This document shows, piece after piece, positions 1 to 5,874 of a stretch of DNA of 7,620 nt. Position 1 is the first letter of the stretch. Each line of letters opens with the position of its first letter. The notes beneath the pieces were generated by a model. The model worked only from the letters and a program-made list of their open reading frames with translations, was not told where the DNA came from and did no database searches. The translations under genes were made by a program, and so were the position numbers. The stretch is from Thermoproteales archaeon. Its GTDB lineage: Archaea; Thermoproteota; Thermoprotei; Thermoproteales; Thermocladiaceae. The stretch spans positions 1 to 7,620 of the forward strand of contig JAMOMD010000290.1 in assembly GCA_027068725.1 (NCBI GenBank). The letters run 5' to 3'.

Positions 1-1
1 T

Positions 2-271
2 CAAACAGTTGTTAATGAGAGAGCTACACTATCTACAGATGTTATCGACAGGCTGGAGGACTGCGTTAGGATGATGGAGAATGGAAAGCATGTGCTAGTG
101 ATAGTGCAGGGTGAGGAAGATGTGCTTGCTATTCCTCTGATCTTACTATCACGCGACAGTGTTGTACTTTATGGAAACGTGTTTCTCGATGCTCTGATTG
201 CTGTGCCTACCTCTACGGAGTATAAGTTAGCAGTTCTAAAGTTGCTAGTCGAGTTTAGGAAGTGCGTCTAG
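2..271 (+). CDS. GTP-dependent dephospho-CoA kinase, C-terminal part (5' end cut by window)
   Basis: The reading frame is open from the first bases of the window, with no stop upstream, and ends at TAG 269-271. The gene therefore starts outside, and only about 89 C-terminal residues are seen; the Met at 71 is internal. What is visible matches the C-terminal end of the archaeal DUF359 family: a VIVQGEEDVLAIPLIL stretch, then SVVLYGN, then a V-P-T-S-T-x-x-Y-K segment ending in a short helix. In this family GEED-L-x-x-P followed by a G-S-V-V-L-Y-G strand is characteristic. Family members phosphorylate dephospho-CoA with GTP, the last step of archaeal coenzyme A synthesis in the cytosol. The 3' end overlaps the next gene by 10 bp, so the two are probably translated in a coupled way. 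The assignment rests on recall of the family pattern; the N-terminal catalytic residues are not in view. Confidence 0.8.
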   Translation, partial: QTVVNERATLSTDVIDRLEDCVRMMENGKHVLVIVQGEEDVLAIPLILLSRDSVVLYGNVFLDALIAVPTSTEYKLAVLKLLVEFRKCV

Positions 272-927
272 ATAGACCATGGGTAGTTGTTGTATGTGCA
301 GCCTCGCTTGATGGACGTATTGCAAGTAGGACAGGATGGTCAAGAATTTCCTGTCCTAGAGATCTCGAGCGTCTTCATGCTCTTAGAGCTATGTGTGATG
401 CTGTGATGATTGGTGCAAACACCGCCATAATCGATGATCCCATGCTTACCGTTAGGTATGTTCCTGCTATACGTCAGCCAGCTCGAGTTGTCGTAGATGG
501 TAGATTAAGAGTACCGACAAGTCTTAGACTGTTCAAGACTGCTAGAGAGATACCAACTATAGTACTGACAAGCAGGAAGGCAAGTCCTGAGAAGATTAGT
601 GCTCTACAGAACATGGGAGTACATGTCGAAGTTGTCGGAGAGGATCACGTCGACCTTCCTGAAGCTTTGAGACTACTCTACAGGAAGTACAACGTGAGGA
701 TACTCCTAGTCGAGGGTGGGGGCAACCTCATATGGAACCTCTTGAGGCATGATCTAGTTGATGAGATGTATGTAACATACTCAGGATTTGCTCTAGGTAA
801 TGGAGTATCCATAGCACAGGGAGAAGGATACTCCACTGGTGATGAAAGTCCAAAATTCAGGATCGCAAGTGCTCACATCTGTGAATGTGGTCGTGAAGTA
901 GTTGTGCACTACATTCGTGAGCGATAA
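262..927 (+). CDS. 2,5-diamino-6-(ribosylamino)pyrimidinone 5'-phosphate reductase (RibD C-terminal / RIB7-like)
   Basis: This 221-residue protein has the usual length of the archaeal stand-alone RibD-C reductases. These use NAD(P)H to reduce the ribosyl side chain of the diaminopyrimidinone phosphate, the second committed step of archaeal riboflavin synthesis. Visible motifs in order: the N-terminal strand ending in A-A-S-L-D-G-R-I-A (13-21), the R-x-x-C-D-A-V-M-I-G-A-N-T segment with D-D-P-x-L-T-V-R (42-65), P-A-R-V-V-V-D-G (73-80), and the nucleotide-binding L-L-V-E-G-G-G-N-L (148-156) followed by D-L-V-D-E-M-Y. The late glycine loop reads GFALGNG rather than the more usual P-x-x-x-G-G, a mild divergence. 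The start is GTG 262, inside the last codons of the upstream gene, because the family N-terminus begins only a few residues before the first strand and no better start exists. The 10-bp overlap points to one operon with the CoA kinase gene. Confidence 0.9.
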   Translation: MRLDRPWVVVVCAASLDGRIASRTGWSRISCPRDLERLHALRAMCDAVMIGANTAIIDDPMLTVRYVPAIRQPARVVVDGRLRVPTSLRLFKTAREIPTIVLTSRKASPEKISALQNMGVHVEVVGEDHVDLPEALRLLYRKYNVRILLVEGGGNLIWNLLRHDLVDEMYVTYSGFALGNGVSIAQGEGYSTGDESPKFRIASAHICECGREVVVHYIRER

Positions 928-973
928 TGCTTTATTTTGAGCAGAAGTCTGCGTCTAACGTGATCCAGCACCA

Positions 974-1996
974 ATGGTAACAATAGGATCGGTAATCTCG
1001 CAGCTGAGGAATTCTATAAAACAGCTTGACGAAGTTCTGGAGAACCTAAGAAAAGTAGTAGCAGAATACTTGAGATGTGGCCAAGCAGATTACATAATAA
1101 ACATTGTGACTAATATAGCATCATCTCTCAAGGATCCTCTAACGAGAAAATTTGTACTGGAGAAGTTATTCTCCGAATTTACTGGTGAGAAAGTTCGTGT
1201 AGCTTACCTTGGTCCTGAAGGATCTTTCTGTCACGAGGTTCTTAAGAACTTGTTTAGATGTTCTATAGATGAGATTAGCTGTGCATCAATAACGGAGGTT
1301 TTTGAAAAAGTTCAGAATGGACAAGCATTGTTTGGAATAGTTCCTCTTGAGAATAGTCTAGAGGGCATAGTGCATGAGACTATTGATAATTTTGAGGAGA
1401 GGCGCTCAGTATATATTAATCTCTGTATTGAGCACAGGATAAGGCTCTGTCTTGCAGTGTCGGATGATGTTGATAGTATAGATGATATAAAGGTTCTATA
1501 TGCTCAGCCTTACGCGCTTGCTCAGTGTAGAACGTTTGTCAGTAGGTATCTTCGCAATGTTGATGTTGTACATGTTGCATCAACATCTAGAGCTTTACAG
1601 AACGTGAAGAATGGGAGTAGATCTGCGTGTCTATGTTCCTGTAGTGGAGCAAGATCACTAGGCGTAAAGGTGATCGCAGAAGATGTTCAGGATAGTGAGA
1701 GCTATACTAAGTTTGCACTAATTTCCAGAACGTTAACGCGTGCTGGAGAGAGGGTTAGTCTAATATTCACGGTTAGGCATGAGCCTGGAGCTCTATATAG
1801 AGCTCTTGAGGTGTTTGCAAGACGCTCAATTAACCTGACGATGATCTACTCGAGACCTCTGAGGAAGATACCGTGGAGATACTACTTCTATCTTGAGTAT
1901 GAGGGTGACATAGATGATGAGGTCGTGAGCGAGCTTGAGCGTAGGTGCACATCTATAAGGATAGTGGGTCAGTACCCCACTATTTTATCTACATAG
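974..1996 (+). CDS. pheA: Prephenate dehydratase with C-terminal ACT domain and helical N-terminal extension
   Basis: The 340-residue protein converts prephenate to phenylpyruvate in phenylalanine synthesis. The dehydratase domain starts near residue 74 with V-A-Y-L-G-P-E-G-S-F (76-85), then G-I-V-P-L-E-N-S-L-E-G (121-131), Y-A-Q-P-x-A-L-A-Q-C (176-185) and A-S-T-S-R-A (202-207). The usual T-R-F catalytic motif appears as T-K-F (245-247). The ACT domain runs from about 261 with P-G-A-L-Y (271-275) and I-Y-S-R-P (291-295). The related regulatory motifs in phenylalanine-inhibited enzymes are G-A-L-V and E-S-R-P, so feedback binding may be altered. Residues 1-73 are predicted helical and align by eye with the first helix of the AroQ chorismate mutase domain of bifunctional P-proteins (L-R-x-x-I-x-x-L-D-E, 11-20), but the second catalytic Arg and the Lys seem to be replaced. 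The start is ATG 974. A weak T-rich TATA-like stretch lies near 930-937; otherwise it may be read through from the ribD-like gene 46 bp upstream. Confidence 0.92.
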   Translation: MVTIGSVISQLRNSIKQLDEVLENLRKVVAEYLRCGQADYIINIVTNIASSLKDPLTRKFVLEKLFSEFTGEKVRVAYLGPEGSFCHEVLKNLFRCSIDEISCASITEVFEKVQNGQALFGIVPLENSLEGIVHETIDNFEERRSVYINLCIEHRIRLCLAVSDDVDSIDDIKVLYAQPYALAQCRTFVSRYLRNVDVVHVASTSRALQNVKNGSRSACLCSCSGARSLGVKVIAEDVQDSESYTKFALISRTLTRAGERVSLIFTVRHEPGALYRALEVFARRSINLTMIYSRPLRKIPWRYYFYLEYEGDIDDEVVSELERRCTSIRIVGQYPTILST

Positions 1997-2029
1997 TCCT
2001 GCGCTGGGTCTATATAGGTTCCTTATTAT

Positions 2030-2046
2030 TTTGAAGTGTGTTCAAA
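2030..2046. repeat. Perfect 6-bp inverted repeat upstream of the pgk promoter
   Basis: TTTGAA-gtgtg-TTCAAA is a perfect palindrome with a 5-base centre. It follows a T-rich stretch (2021-2032) after the pheA stop and ends about 20 bp before the pgk TATA-like box. It could be an operator for a dimeric regulator of pgk, or part of the pheA 3' end. Its role is not established. Confidence 0.4.
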
Positions 2047-2065
2047 TAGTAGAGAATGAGCTTTA

Positions 2066-2073
2066 GTTTATAT
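2066..2073 (+). promoter_or_regulatory. TATA-like box of pgk
   Basis: GTTTATAT lies in an intergenic stretch 33 bp before the TTG start at 2106. Crenarchaeal TATA boxes are centred about 26 nt before the transcription start, so initiation would be near 2096 with a leader of about 10 nt. A second AT-rich stretch, TTTTAAAG at 2098-2105, sits at the spacing expected for a leaderless start at GTG 2130 and is the competing reading. Confidence 0.5.
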
Positions 2074-2105
2074 CTATCGACTTTGCAGATAATAATGTTT
2101 TAAAG

Positions 2106-3398
2106 TTGTCATATCTTAACGAAAAACTTGTGGAGATCTCAAAATTTATCGAGCTTCTATCGAGTGCCCCAAGATTCGAGGAGCTAGATCACTCAGGAAA
2201 GAAGGTTCTACTCAGAGTAGACATAAATGTTCCATTGGACAAGTCTCGAAAGGAGATACTTGACGACTTTCGAATATATGCACACTCTAAGACAATAAAG
2301 AAGCTTCTTGAGCTTGGATGTGCTGTAACAGTCATAGCTCATCAGGGAAGACCTGGCGATAAGGAGTTCTCTACTCTTGAGCTACACGCACAGTACTTGT
2401 CAAAGTACGTTGGTACCGAGGTCAAGTACATTGACGATGTCATGGGTCCAGCAGCTAGAGAGGAGATAAAGAAGCTCAAGCCAGGAGAAGTCCTTCTACT
2501 TGACAATGTTAGATTTGTCAGTGAGGAAATGCTTGAGAAGACTCCTGAAGAGCATAGCAAGAGCTATCTCGTATCACGTCTAGCTCCACTCTTTGACGAG
2601 TTTGTTCTAGATGCTTTTGCAGCAATCCATAGGCCGCACGCAAGCATTGTAGGCTTCACATGTGTAATGCCAAGCTGTATGGGTCTTGTGTTACAGAACG
2701 AGGTTGATGCACTGAAGTACCTTCTGTCAAGTAATTACAAGAATACGCTCGTCATTGCCGGAGGCTCTAAGATTCCCGAGACAGTAAAGGTAGTGAGTAA
2801 GATACTTGAGAAGAACATTGCTGACAAGGTCATTGTTGGAGGACTCGTAAGCACAGTCTTCACGCTAGCTAAGTACGATGTCAAGGGCTGGATTAGGGAC
2901 TTCGTGACTAAGAAGAACTTGCAGGAACAGGTTGAGACTGCTAGAAAGCTCGTGGAGAAGTATGGTGATAGACTAGTTACACCACTAGACCATGTTGTTC
3001 TTAGAGAAGATGGAGCACACTATGTGAGAGATGTCAAGGAGATCGATGCCGAGATCGTGGATATTGGTCCAAGAACACTTGATCTGTATCGCGAAATTGT
3101 TGGACAGTACGAGAACGTCATAATGACAGGACCTGTAGGCTGGGTTGAGAAGGAGGAGTTCGCTAAGGGAACACTGGAGCTCTTGAACACAATGATAAGC
3201 AAGTGCAAGTTCACTGCTATTGGAGGTGGGCACACAGTCATGATTGCGAGAAGAATGGGTCTTCTAGACAAGCTGTCTCATGTATCGACAGGAGGTAGAG
3301 CGTTCCTGTACTCACTAGTTGGTGAGGAGCTTCCTGGACTTGTTGCTCTCGTCAAGTCTAAGGAGAAGTTCCTATCAAAATCCTCCTCATCATCCTAG
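2106..3398 (+). CDS. pgk: 3-Phosphoglycerate kinase (archaeal type)
   Basis: This enzyme interconverts 1,3-bisphosphoglycerate plus ADP and 3-phosphoglycerate plus ATP, in the cytosol. Motifs (430-residue numbering): R-V-D-I-N-V-P-L (37-44) and A-H-Q-G-R-P-G (78-84) of the substrate site, D-N-V-R-F (133-137), H-R-P-H (175-178), the nucleotide-domain A-G-G-S-K-I (218-223), G-P-V-G-W (342-346), G-G-G-H-T (373-377) and S-T-G-G-R-A (394-399), where most homologues have S-T-G-G-G/x-A. Length is close to the usual 405-415 plus an N-terminal addition. The start is uncertain: TTG 2106 gives about 36 residues before the first conserved motif, while GTG 2130 (codon 9) would remove eight of them. The C-terminus ends in five serines from a TCC/TCA run and looks like a disordered tail. 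GAPDH follows after 66 bp, and the pair works in consecutive steps of glycolysis/gluconeogenesis. Confidence 0.95.
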   Translation: MSYLNEKLVEISKFIELLSSAPRFEELDHSGKKVLLRVDINVPLDKSRKEILDDFRIYAHSKTIKKLLELGCAVTVIAHQGRPGDKEFSTLELHAQYLSKYVGTEVKYIDDVMGPAAREEIKKLKPGEVLLLDNVRFVSEEMLEKTPEEHSKSYLVSRLAPLFDEFVLDAFAAIHRPHASIVGFTCVMPSCMGLVLQNEVDALKYLLSSNYKNTLVIAGGSKIPETVKVVSKILEKNIADKVIVGGLVSTVFTLAKYDVKGWIRDFVTKKNLQEQVETARKLVEKYGDRLVTPLDHVVLREDGAHYVRDVKEIDAEIVDIGPRTLDLYREIVGQYENVIMTGPVGWVEKEEFAKGTLELLNTMISKCKFTAIGGGHTVMIARRMGLLDKLSHVSTGGRAFLYSLVGEELPGLVALVKSKEKFLSKSSSSS

Positions 3399-3430
3399 GA
3401 TACTTACTGCTCTCCCAGCCTGCTCACGGG

Positions 3431-3438
3431 TAAATATT
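3431..3438 (+). promoter_or_regulatory. TATA-like box of the GAPDH gene
   Basis: TAAATATT is centred about 30 bp before the GTG at 3465, in the 66-bp gap after pgk. With the archaeal TATA-to-start spacing of about 26 nt, transcription would begin close to 3461, giving an essentially leaderless GAPDH mRNA. The pair can therefore be transcribed separately as well as by readthrough from pgk. Confidence 0.55.
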
Positions 3439-3464
3439 GAAAACCTAGTACACTTCTCATACAT

Positions 3465-4511
3465 GTGCCAGTTCGAGTCGGAATATTCGGCTACGGAACA
3501 ATTGGTAAACGAGTAGCAGATGCTGTACTGAAGTTCTCGGACGAGTTTGAGCTCGTTGGTGTTGTTAAGCCAACTCCTGACTACGAGGCTGAGATTGCTG
3601 TAAGCAAGGGAATTAAGGTATACACGTACTCAGACAAGCTCAAGGACTTTGAAAAACTTGGAATTCCAGTTGCTGGAACTGCGGAAGAGCTTCTCGACAA
3701 AGTTGATGTAGTGATTGATGCAACGCCAGGAAAGGTAGGCAAGGAGATGAAGGAGAAGTACTATGCTCCTCGCGGCAAACCTGCAATATTCCAGGGAGGA
3801 GAGAAGGCAGATGTTGCTGATGTTAGTTTTAACGCACTTGCAAACTATGACAGGGCAGTAGGAGCAAAGTACATACGTGTCGTGAGCTGTAACACAACTG
3901 GCATATGTAGGCTACTTGCATCATTCCTTCTGCACGGTCTCAAGATCAGAAAAGTGCGCGTGTACCTTGTTAGAAGAGGAGCTGATCCAAAAGAGCACAA
4001 GAGAGGACCAATAAATGACGTTGTTCCTGACCCAGTCACAGTGCCTAGTCACCATGGTCCAGACGTGAAGACCGTCATTCCTGAGATAAACATAGTCACA
4101 ATGGCTGTTGCAGTACCTGTAACACTCATGCATCTCCACATGGTGAACATAGAGTTCGAGACGAACGTCACGCGCGAGGACATCATCAGGATGCTCGAGG
4201 AGACTCCAAGAATAATGCTCGTACCAACAGGAAAGAGAATGGACAGCATAGCACAGCTAATAGAGTGGGCACGCGATATTGGCCGCTACAGGAATGACAT
4301 AATGGAGAACTGCATCTTCGAGGGCTCGATAACTGTGGTTGATGGAAATGACGTGTATCTCTCAATGGCAATCCATCAGGAGAGCATAGTCATACCAGAG
4401 AACATTGATGCATTAAGAGCAATGTTCAAGCTTGCTGATAAGTGGACATCAATAGAGAAGACAGACAAGGTTCTAGGACTCATTACAAGCGGCAAAAAGT
4501 ACAAGTTCTAA
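3465..4511 (+). CDS. gap: Glyceraldehyde-3-phosphate dehydrogenase, phosphorylating, archaeal type
   Basis: The 348-residue enzyme matches the archaeal (type II) GAPDH that interconverts glyceraldehyde 3-phosphate and 1,3-bisphosphoglycerate with NAD(P). The Rossmann loop G-Y-G-T-I-G-K-R-V is at 9-17. The active-site segment S-C-N-T-T-G-I-C-R is at 141-149, with C142 as the expected nucleophile. R-R-G-A-D-P-K-E (170-177) and S-H-H-G-P-D (195-200) contribute to substrate binding, and the histidine-containing P-V-T-L-M-H-L-H-M (218-226) supplies the general base region. The start is GTG 3465: it places the first strand (V-R-V-G-I-F-G-Y) exactly as in the family. An ATG two bases earlier (3463) overlaps it but opens a different frame that stops after about 17 codons. 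In archaea of this kind the PGK/GAPDH pair often serves mainly gluconeogenesis, sugar breakdown using non-phosphorylating enzymes; that is family knowledge, not visible here. Confidence 0.96.
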   Translation: MPVRVGIFGYGTIGKRVADAVLKFSDEFELVGVVKPTPDYEAEIAVSKGIKVYTYSDKLKDFEKLGIPVAGTAEELLDKVDVVIDATPGKVGKEMKEKYYAPRGKPAIFQGGEKADVADVSFNALANYDRAVGAKYIRVVSCNTTGICRLLASFLLHGLKIRKVRVYLVRRGADPKEHKRGPINDVVPDPVTVPSHHGPDVKTVIPEINIVTMAVAVPVTLMHLHMVNIEFETNVTREDIIRMLEETPRIMLVPTGKRMDSIAQLIEWARDIGRYRNDIMENCIFEGSITVVDGNDVYLSMAIHQESIVIPENIDALRAMFKLADKWTSIEKTDKVLGLITSGKKYKF

Positions 4512-4513
4512 AA

Positions 4514-4556
4514 AGGCAAAGTGAGCCTAGTTTCCTCAATCTGTCACTTCCCTTTT
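4514..4556 (+). terminator. Possible terminator after GAPDH
   Basis: Directly after the stop codon, AAGTGA (4519-4524) and TCACTT (4544-4549) can pair, followed by CCC and a T-run (4553-4556) within a pyrimidine-rich stretch. A smaller alternative hairpin pairs AGGC (4514-4517) with GCCT (4525-4528). Archaeal termination depends mainly on T-rich tracts, so the hairpin may be incidental. Confidence 0.4.
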
Positions 4557-4580
4557 CTTAACTAACAAATTCGTACAAAA

Positions 4581-4588
4581 CATTTACA
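4581..4588 (+). promoter_or_regulatory. Weak TATA-like element of cooC, followed by a Shine-Dalgarno-like AGGT
   Basis: CATTTACA is the best TATA candidate in the 110-bp gap before cooC and predicts a start of transcription near 4610. AGGT at 4612-4615 then lies six bases before ATG 4622 and could act as a ribosome binding site. The TATA match is weak. Confidence 0.35.
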
Positions 4589-4621
4589 TCTTTCTCACAT
4601 AGTCTTTAGACAGGTCAAACT

Positions 4622-5401
4622 ATGAAGCTCATGGTATGTGGCAAAGGAGGAACAGGAAAGACGGTAATATCTATCCTGATGGCTCGCGCGTTCAGAGAGC
4701 TAGGATACGTACCCTACATACTTGACATGGACGAGTCTAACGAGACACTGCCCATCCTAGCCGGAGCTGAGAGACCTCGATCACTTGTTGAGTTATATGG
4801 AGGAAGAAGAGGTCTAGCACAGACGCTGCGTCAGGGAGAGCACAGTATACTGAGCATGCTTAGCCAAATATTTGCAGGTGGAGATATTGCTCTTAGTACA
4901 ATAAAACCACCATACAAATCTACCAGTGACGATGGTGTAGGAATACTGGTCATCGGTAAGATAAGAGAGTTTGGCGAAGGATGTGCATGTCCTCTAAACG
5001 TTCTATCAAAACTTCTACTATCAAAAATCAAACTAAGTGATAAGGAAGTTCTCATAGTTGACACAGATGCAGGAGTCGAACATGTAGGAAGAGGTGTTGA
5101 AGAAGCTACAGATGGAATTGTAGCTGTTGCAGACCCAACATACGAATCTTTAGTAATTGCAAAGCACTTGAAAGAAGTAGCTTCAAGACTTGGAAAGAAG
5201 TATTGGCTTGTATTGAACAAGGTTCCAGAATCTATGAAAGATAAAGTACAGGAGCTATGTGCAAAAATTGGGCTAACACCTGACTGTGTTGTGCCATTCG
5301 ACGATAGGATATTTGAAAGTTGTATGCTTGGCACTAAGGTCTCTTCAGAAAAAGCCTATGCTACTATTAAAGAGTTTGTAAGAAGAATATTATCAGGGTA
5401 G
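4622..5401 (+). CDS. cooC: CooC-type nickel-insertion ATPase (CODH maturation)
   Basis: This 259-residue protein belongs to the MinD/Mrp/NifH-like P-loop ATPases. The deviant Walker A G-K-G-G-T-G-K-T is at 7-14, with the signature lysine K8 expected to reach into the partner subunit's nucleotide site. The switch region D-T-D-A-G-x-E-H-x-G-R-G is at 147-158, and N-K at 199-200 recognises the base. The diagnostic feature is G-E-G-C-A-C-P (118-124): a C-x-C pair here is the nickel-binding site at the CooC dimer interface. CooC proteins couple ATP binding to nickel insertion into the C-cluster of carbon monoxide dehydrogenase. The start ATG 4622 places the P-loop at residue 7, as expected. Six bases separate its stop from cooT, so the two are surely one transcript. 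No CODH gene is in the window, and the physical target is inferred. Confidence 0.9.
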   Translation: MKLMVCGKGGTGKTVISILMARAFRELGYVPYILDMDESNETLPILAGAERPRSLVELYGGRRGLAQTLRQGEHSILSMLSQIFAGGDIALSTIKPPYKSTSDDGVGILVIGKIREFGEGCACPLNVLSKLLLSKIKLSDKEVLIVDTDAGVEHVGRGVEEATDGIVAVADPTYESLVIAKHLKEVASRLGKKYWLVLNKVPESMKDKVQELCAKIGLTPDCVVPFDDRIFESCMLGTKVSSEKAYATIKEFVRRILSG

Positions 5402-5407
5402 TAGAGT

Positions 5408-5605
5408 ATGTGTCTCATAAAGGTGAAAATTATCGAACAGGACGGTAGTAGAATGTTCGAGAACATTGCAATGATCGAGATTAGGGACGGTCTCTTAATT
5501 CTTAGAGATATTTTTCTACGCGAGGTGGTTAAGATAAGTGTTGATAAGATAGATGAGCTTGTTGTTAATACTGTTGATGCTGTTGCCCTTCTGAAACTTC
5601 GTTAA
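5408..5605 (+). CDS. cooT: CooT family small nickel-binding maturation protein
   Basis: The 65-residue protein starts Met-Cys and continues as alternating beta strands (L-I-K-V-K-I-I-E, then an R-D-G-L-L-I-L-R-D strand and a D-x-I-D-E-L segment), the short beta-barrel pattern and length of CooT (about 65 residues). In the bacterial homologue Cys2 of a homodimer binds one Ni(II) and the protein supports CODH maturation; Cys2 is present here. Its position six bases after cooC supports the same role. Translation probably follows cooC termination by coupling. The last 41 bp overlap the 3' end of the convergent hypC gene. The short length makes similarity alone modest evidence; the context raises it. 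Confidence 0.8.
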   Translation: MCLIKVKIIEQDGSRMFENIAMIEIRDGLLILRDIFLREVVKISVDKIDELVVNTVDAVALLKLR

Positions 5606-5822
5606 GAGCTTTCTCTATTTCTTCGATAAGTTTTTTGTACTCTTCGAGAGCCTCCATATCAACTTTCGATATTATTAGTCCTGCATGAACTAGTACAACA
5701 TCTCCAGGTTTGACATCTTCTACACCTACCAGAACCTCCTGTCGGACACCACCAAAATCTACGATAGCAATGTTGTTCTCCTTATCTATTTCAACAACTA
5801 CTGCAGGAACAGCCCAGCACAC
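5565..5822 (-). CDS. hypC: Hydrogenase maturation chaperone HypC/HupF
   Basis: The 85-residue protein begins M-C-W-A-V-P-A-V-V-V-E-I, the HypC hallmark of Cys2 in C-x-x-x-P, although the consensus reads M-C-L-A-I/V-P-G-K/R-V. It continues with the expected small beta barrel: I-A-I-V-D-F-G-G-V-R-Q-E-V (18-30) and K-P-G-D-V-V-L-V-H-A-G (38-48), then a C-terminal helix rich in Glu and Lys. HypC together with HypD carries the Fe(CN)2CO unit and delivers it to the large subunit of [NiFe]-hydrogenases, so the host very probably has such an enzyme. The start is GTG 5822-5820: it exposes Cys2 as required. The glutamine-rich tail (GQQHQQY) is encoded opposite the end of cooT. The TATA-like sequence about 26 bp upstream suggests a leaderless transcript. 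Confidence 0.9.
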   Translation of the reverse strand: MCWAVPAVVVEIDKENNIAIVDFGGVRQEVLVGVEDVKPGDVVLVHAGLIISKVDMEALEEYKKLIEEIEKALNEVSEGQQHQQY

Positions 5823-5842
5823 GTGTAGAGTTGTATACCTTG

Positions 5843-5853
5843 AACTAATAAAG
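5843..5853. promoter_or_regulatory. Single central TATA-like element between divergent hypC and the HhH-GPD-like gene
   Basis: The 52 bp between GTG 5822 (minus) and ATG 5875 (plus) contain ACTAATAAAGT, which reads as AATAAA on plus and TTTATT on minus. Its centre (about 5848) is roughly 26 bp from each start codon, the distance expected for leaderless transcripts in both directions. A second candidate, GTATAC (5833-5838), could serve the plus gene with a leader of about 10 nt. Confidence 0.5.
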
Positions 5854-5874
5854 TCTCAGTCTAGGTTCTTGCTC

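Noticed and set aside
1915..1925. C-box-like ATGATGA inside pheA (and a similar GTGATGA near 405 and 844)
   Set aside because: All lie in coding sequence and none has D or D' boxes at the right distance.
2011..2018. TATATAGG as a promoter between pheA and pgk
   Set aside because: A start about 26 nt downstream would fall near 2041 with no start codon close by. The element at 2066-2073 fits pgk better.
2985..3271. Minus-strand open frames opposite pgk
   Set aside because: They overlap conserved PGK motifs on plus and show no coherent protein pattern.
3379..3399. C-box-like ATGATGA on minus at the 3' end of pgk
   Set aside because: It is the complement of the serine codons. No CTGA boxes follow at guide-sRNA spacing on that strand.
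4831..5334. Long open frame of 167 codons on minus, opposite cooC
   Set aside because: Its frame shadows a clear cooC coding region, and the translation is Ser/Thr/Pro-rich without motifs.
5710..5874. N-terminal extension of 55 residues on the HhH-GPD-like reading frame
   Set aside because: It lies antisense to hypC and across the divergent promoter region, and its Ser/Thr-rich composition is what an antisense frame of hypC would give. ATG 5875 with the TATA-like element is preferred.
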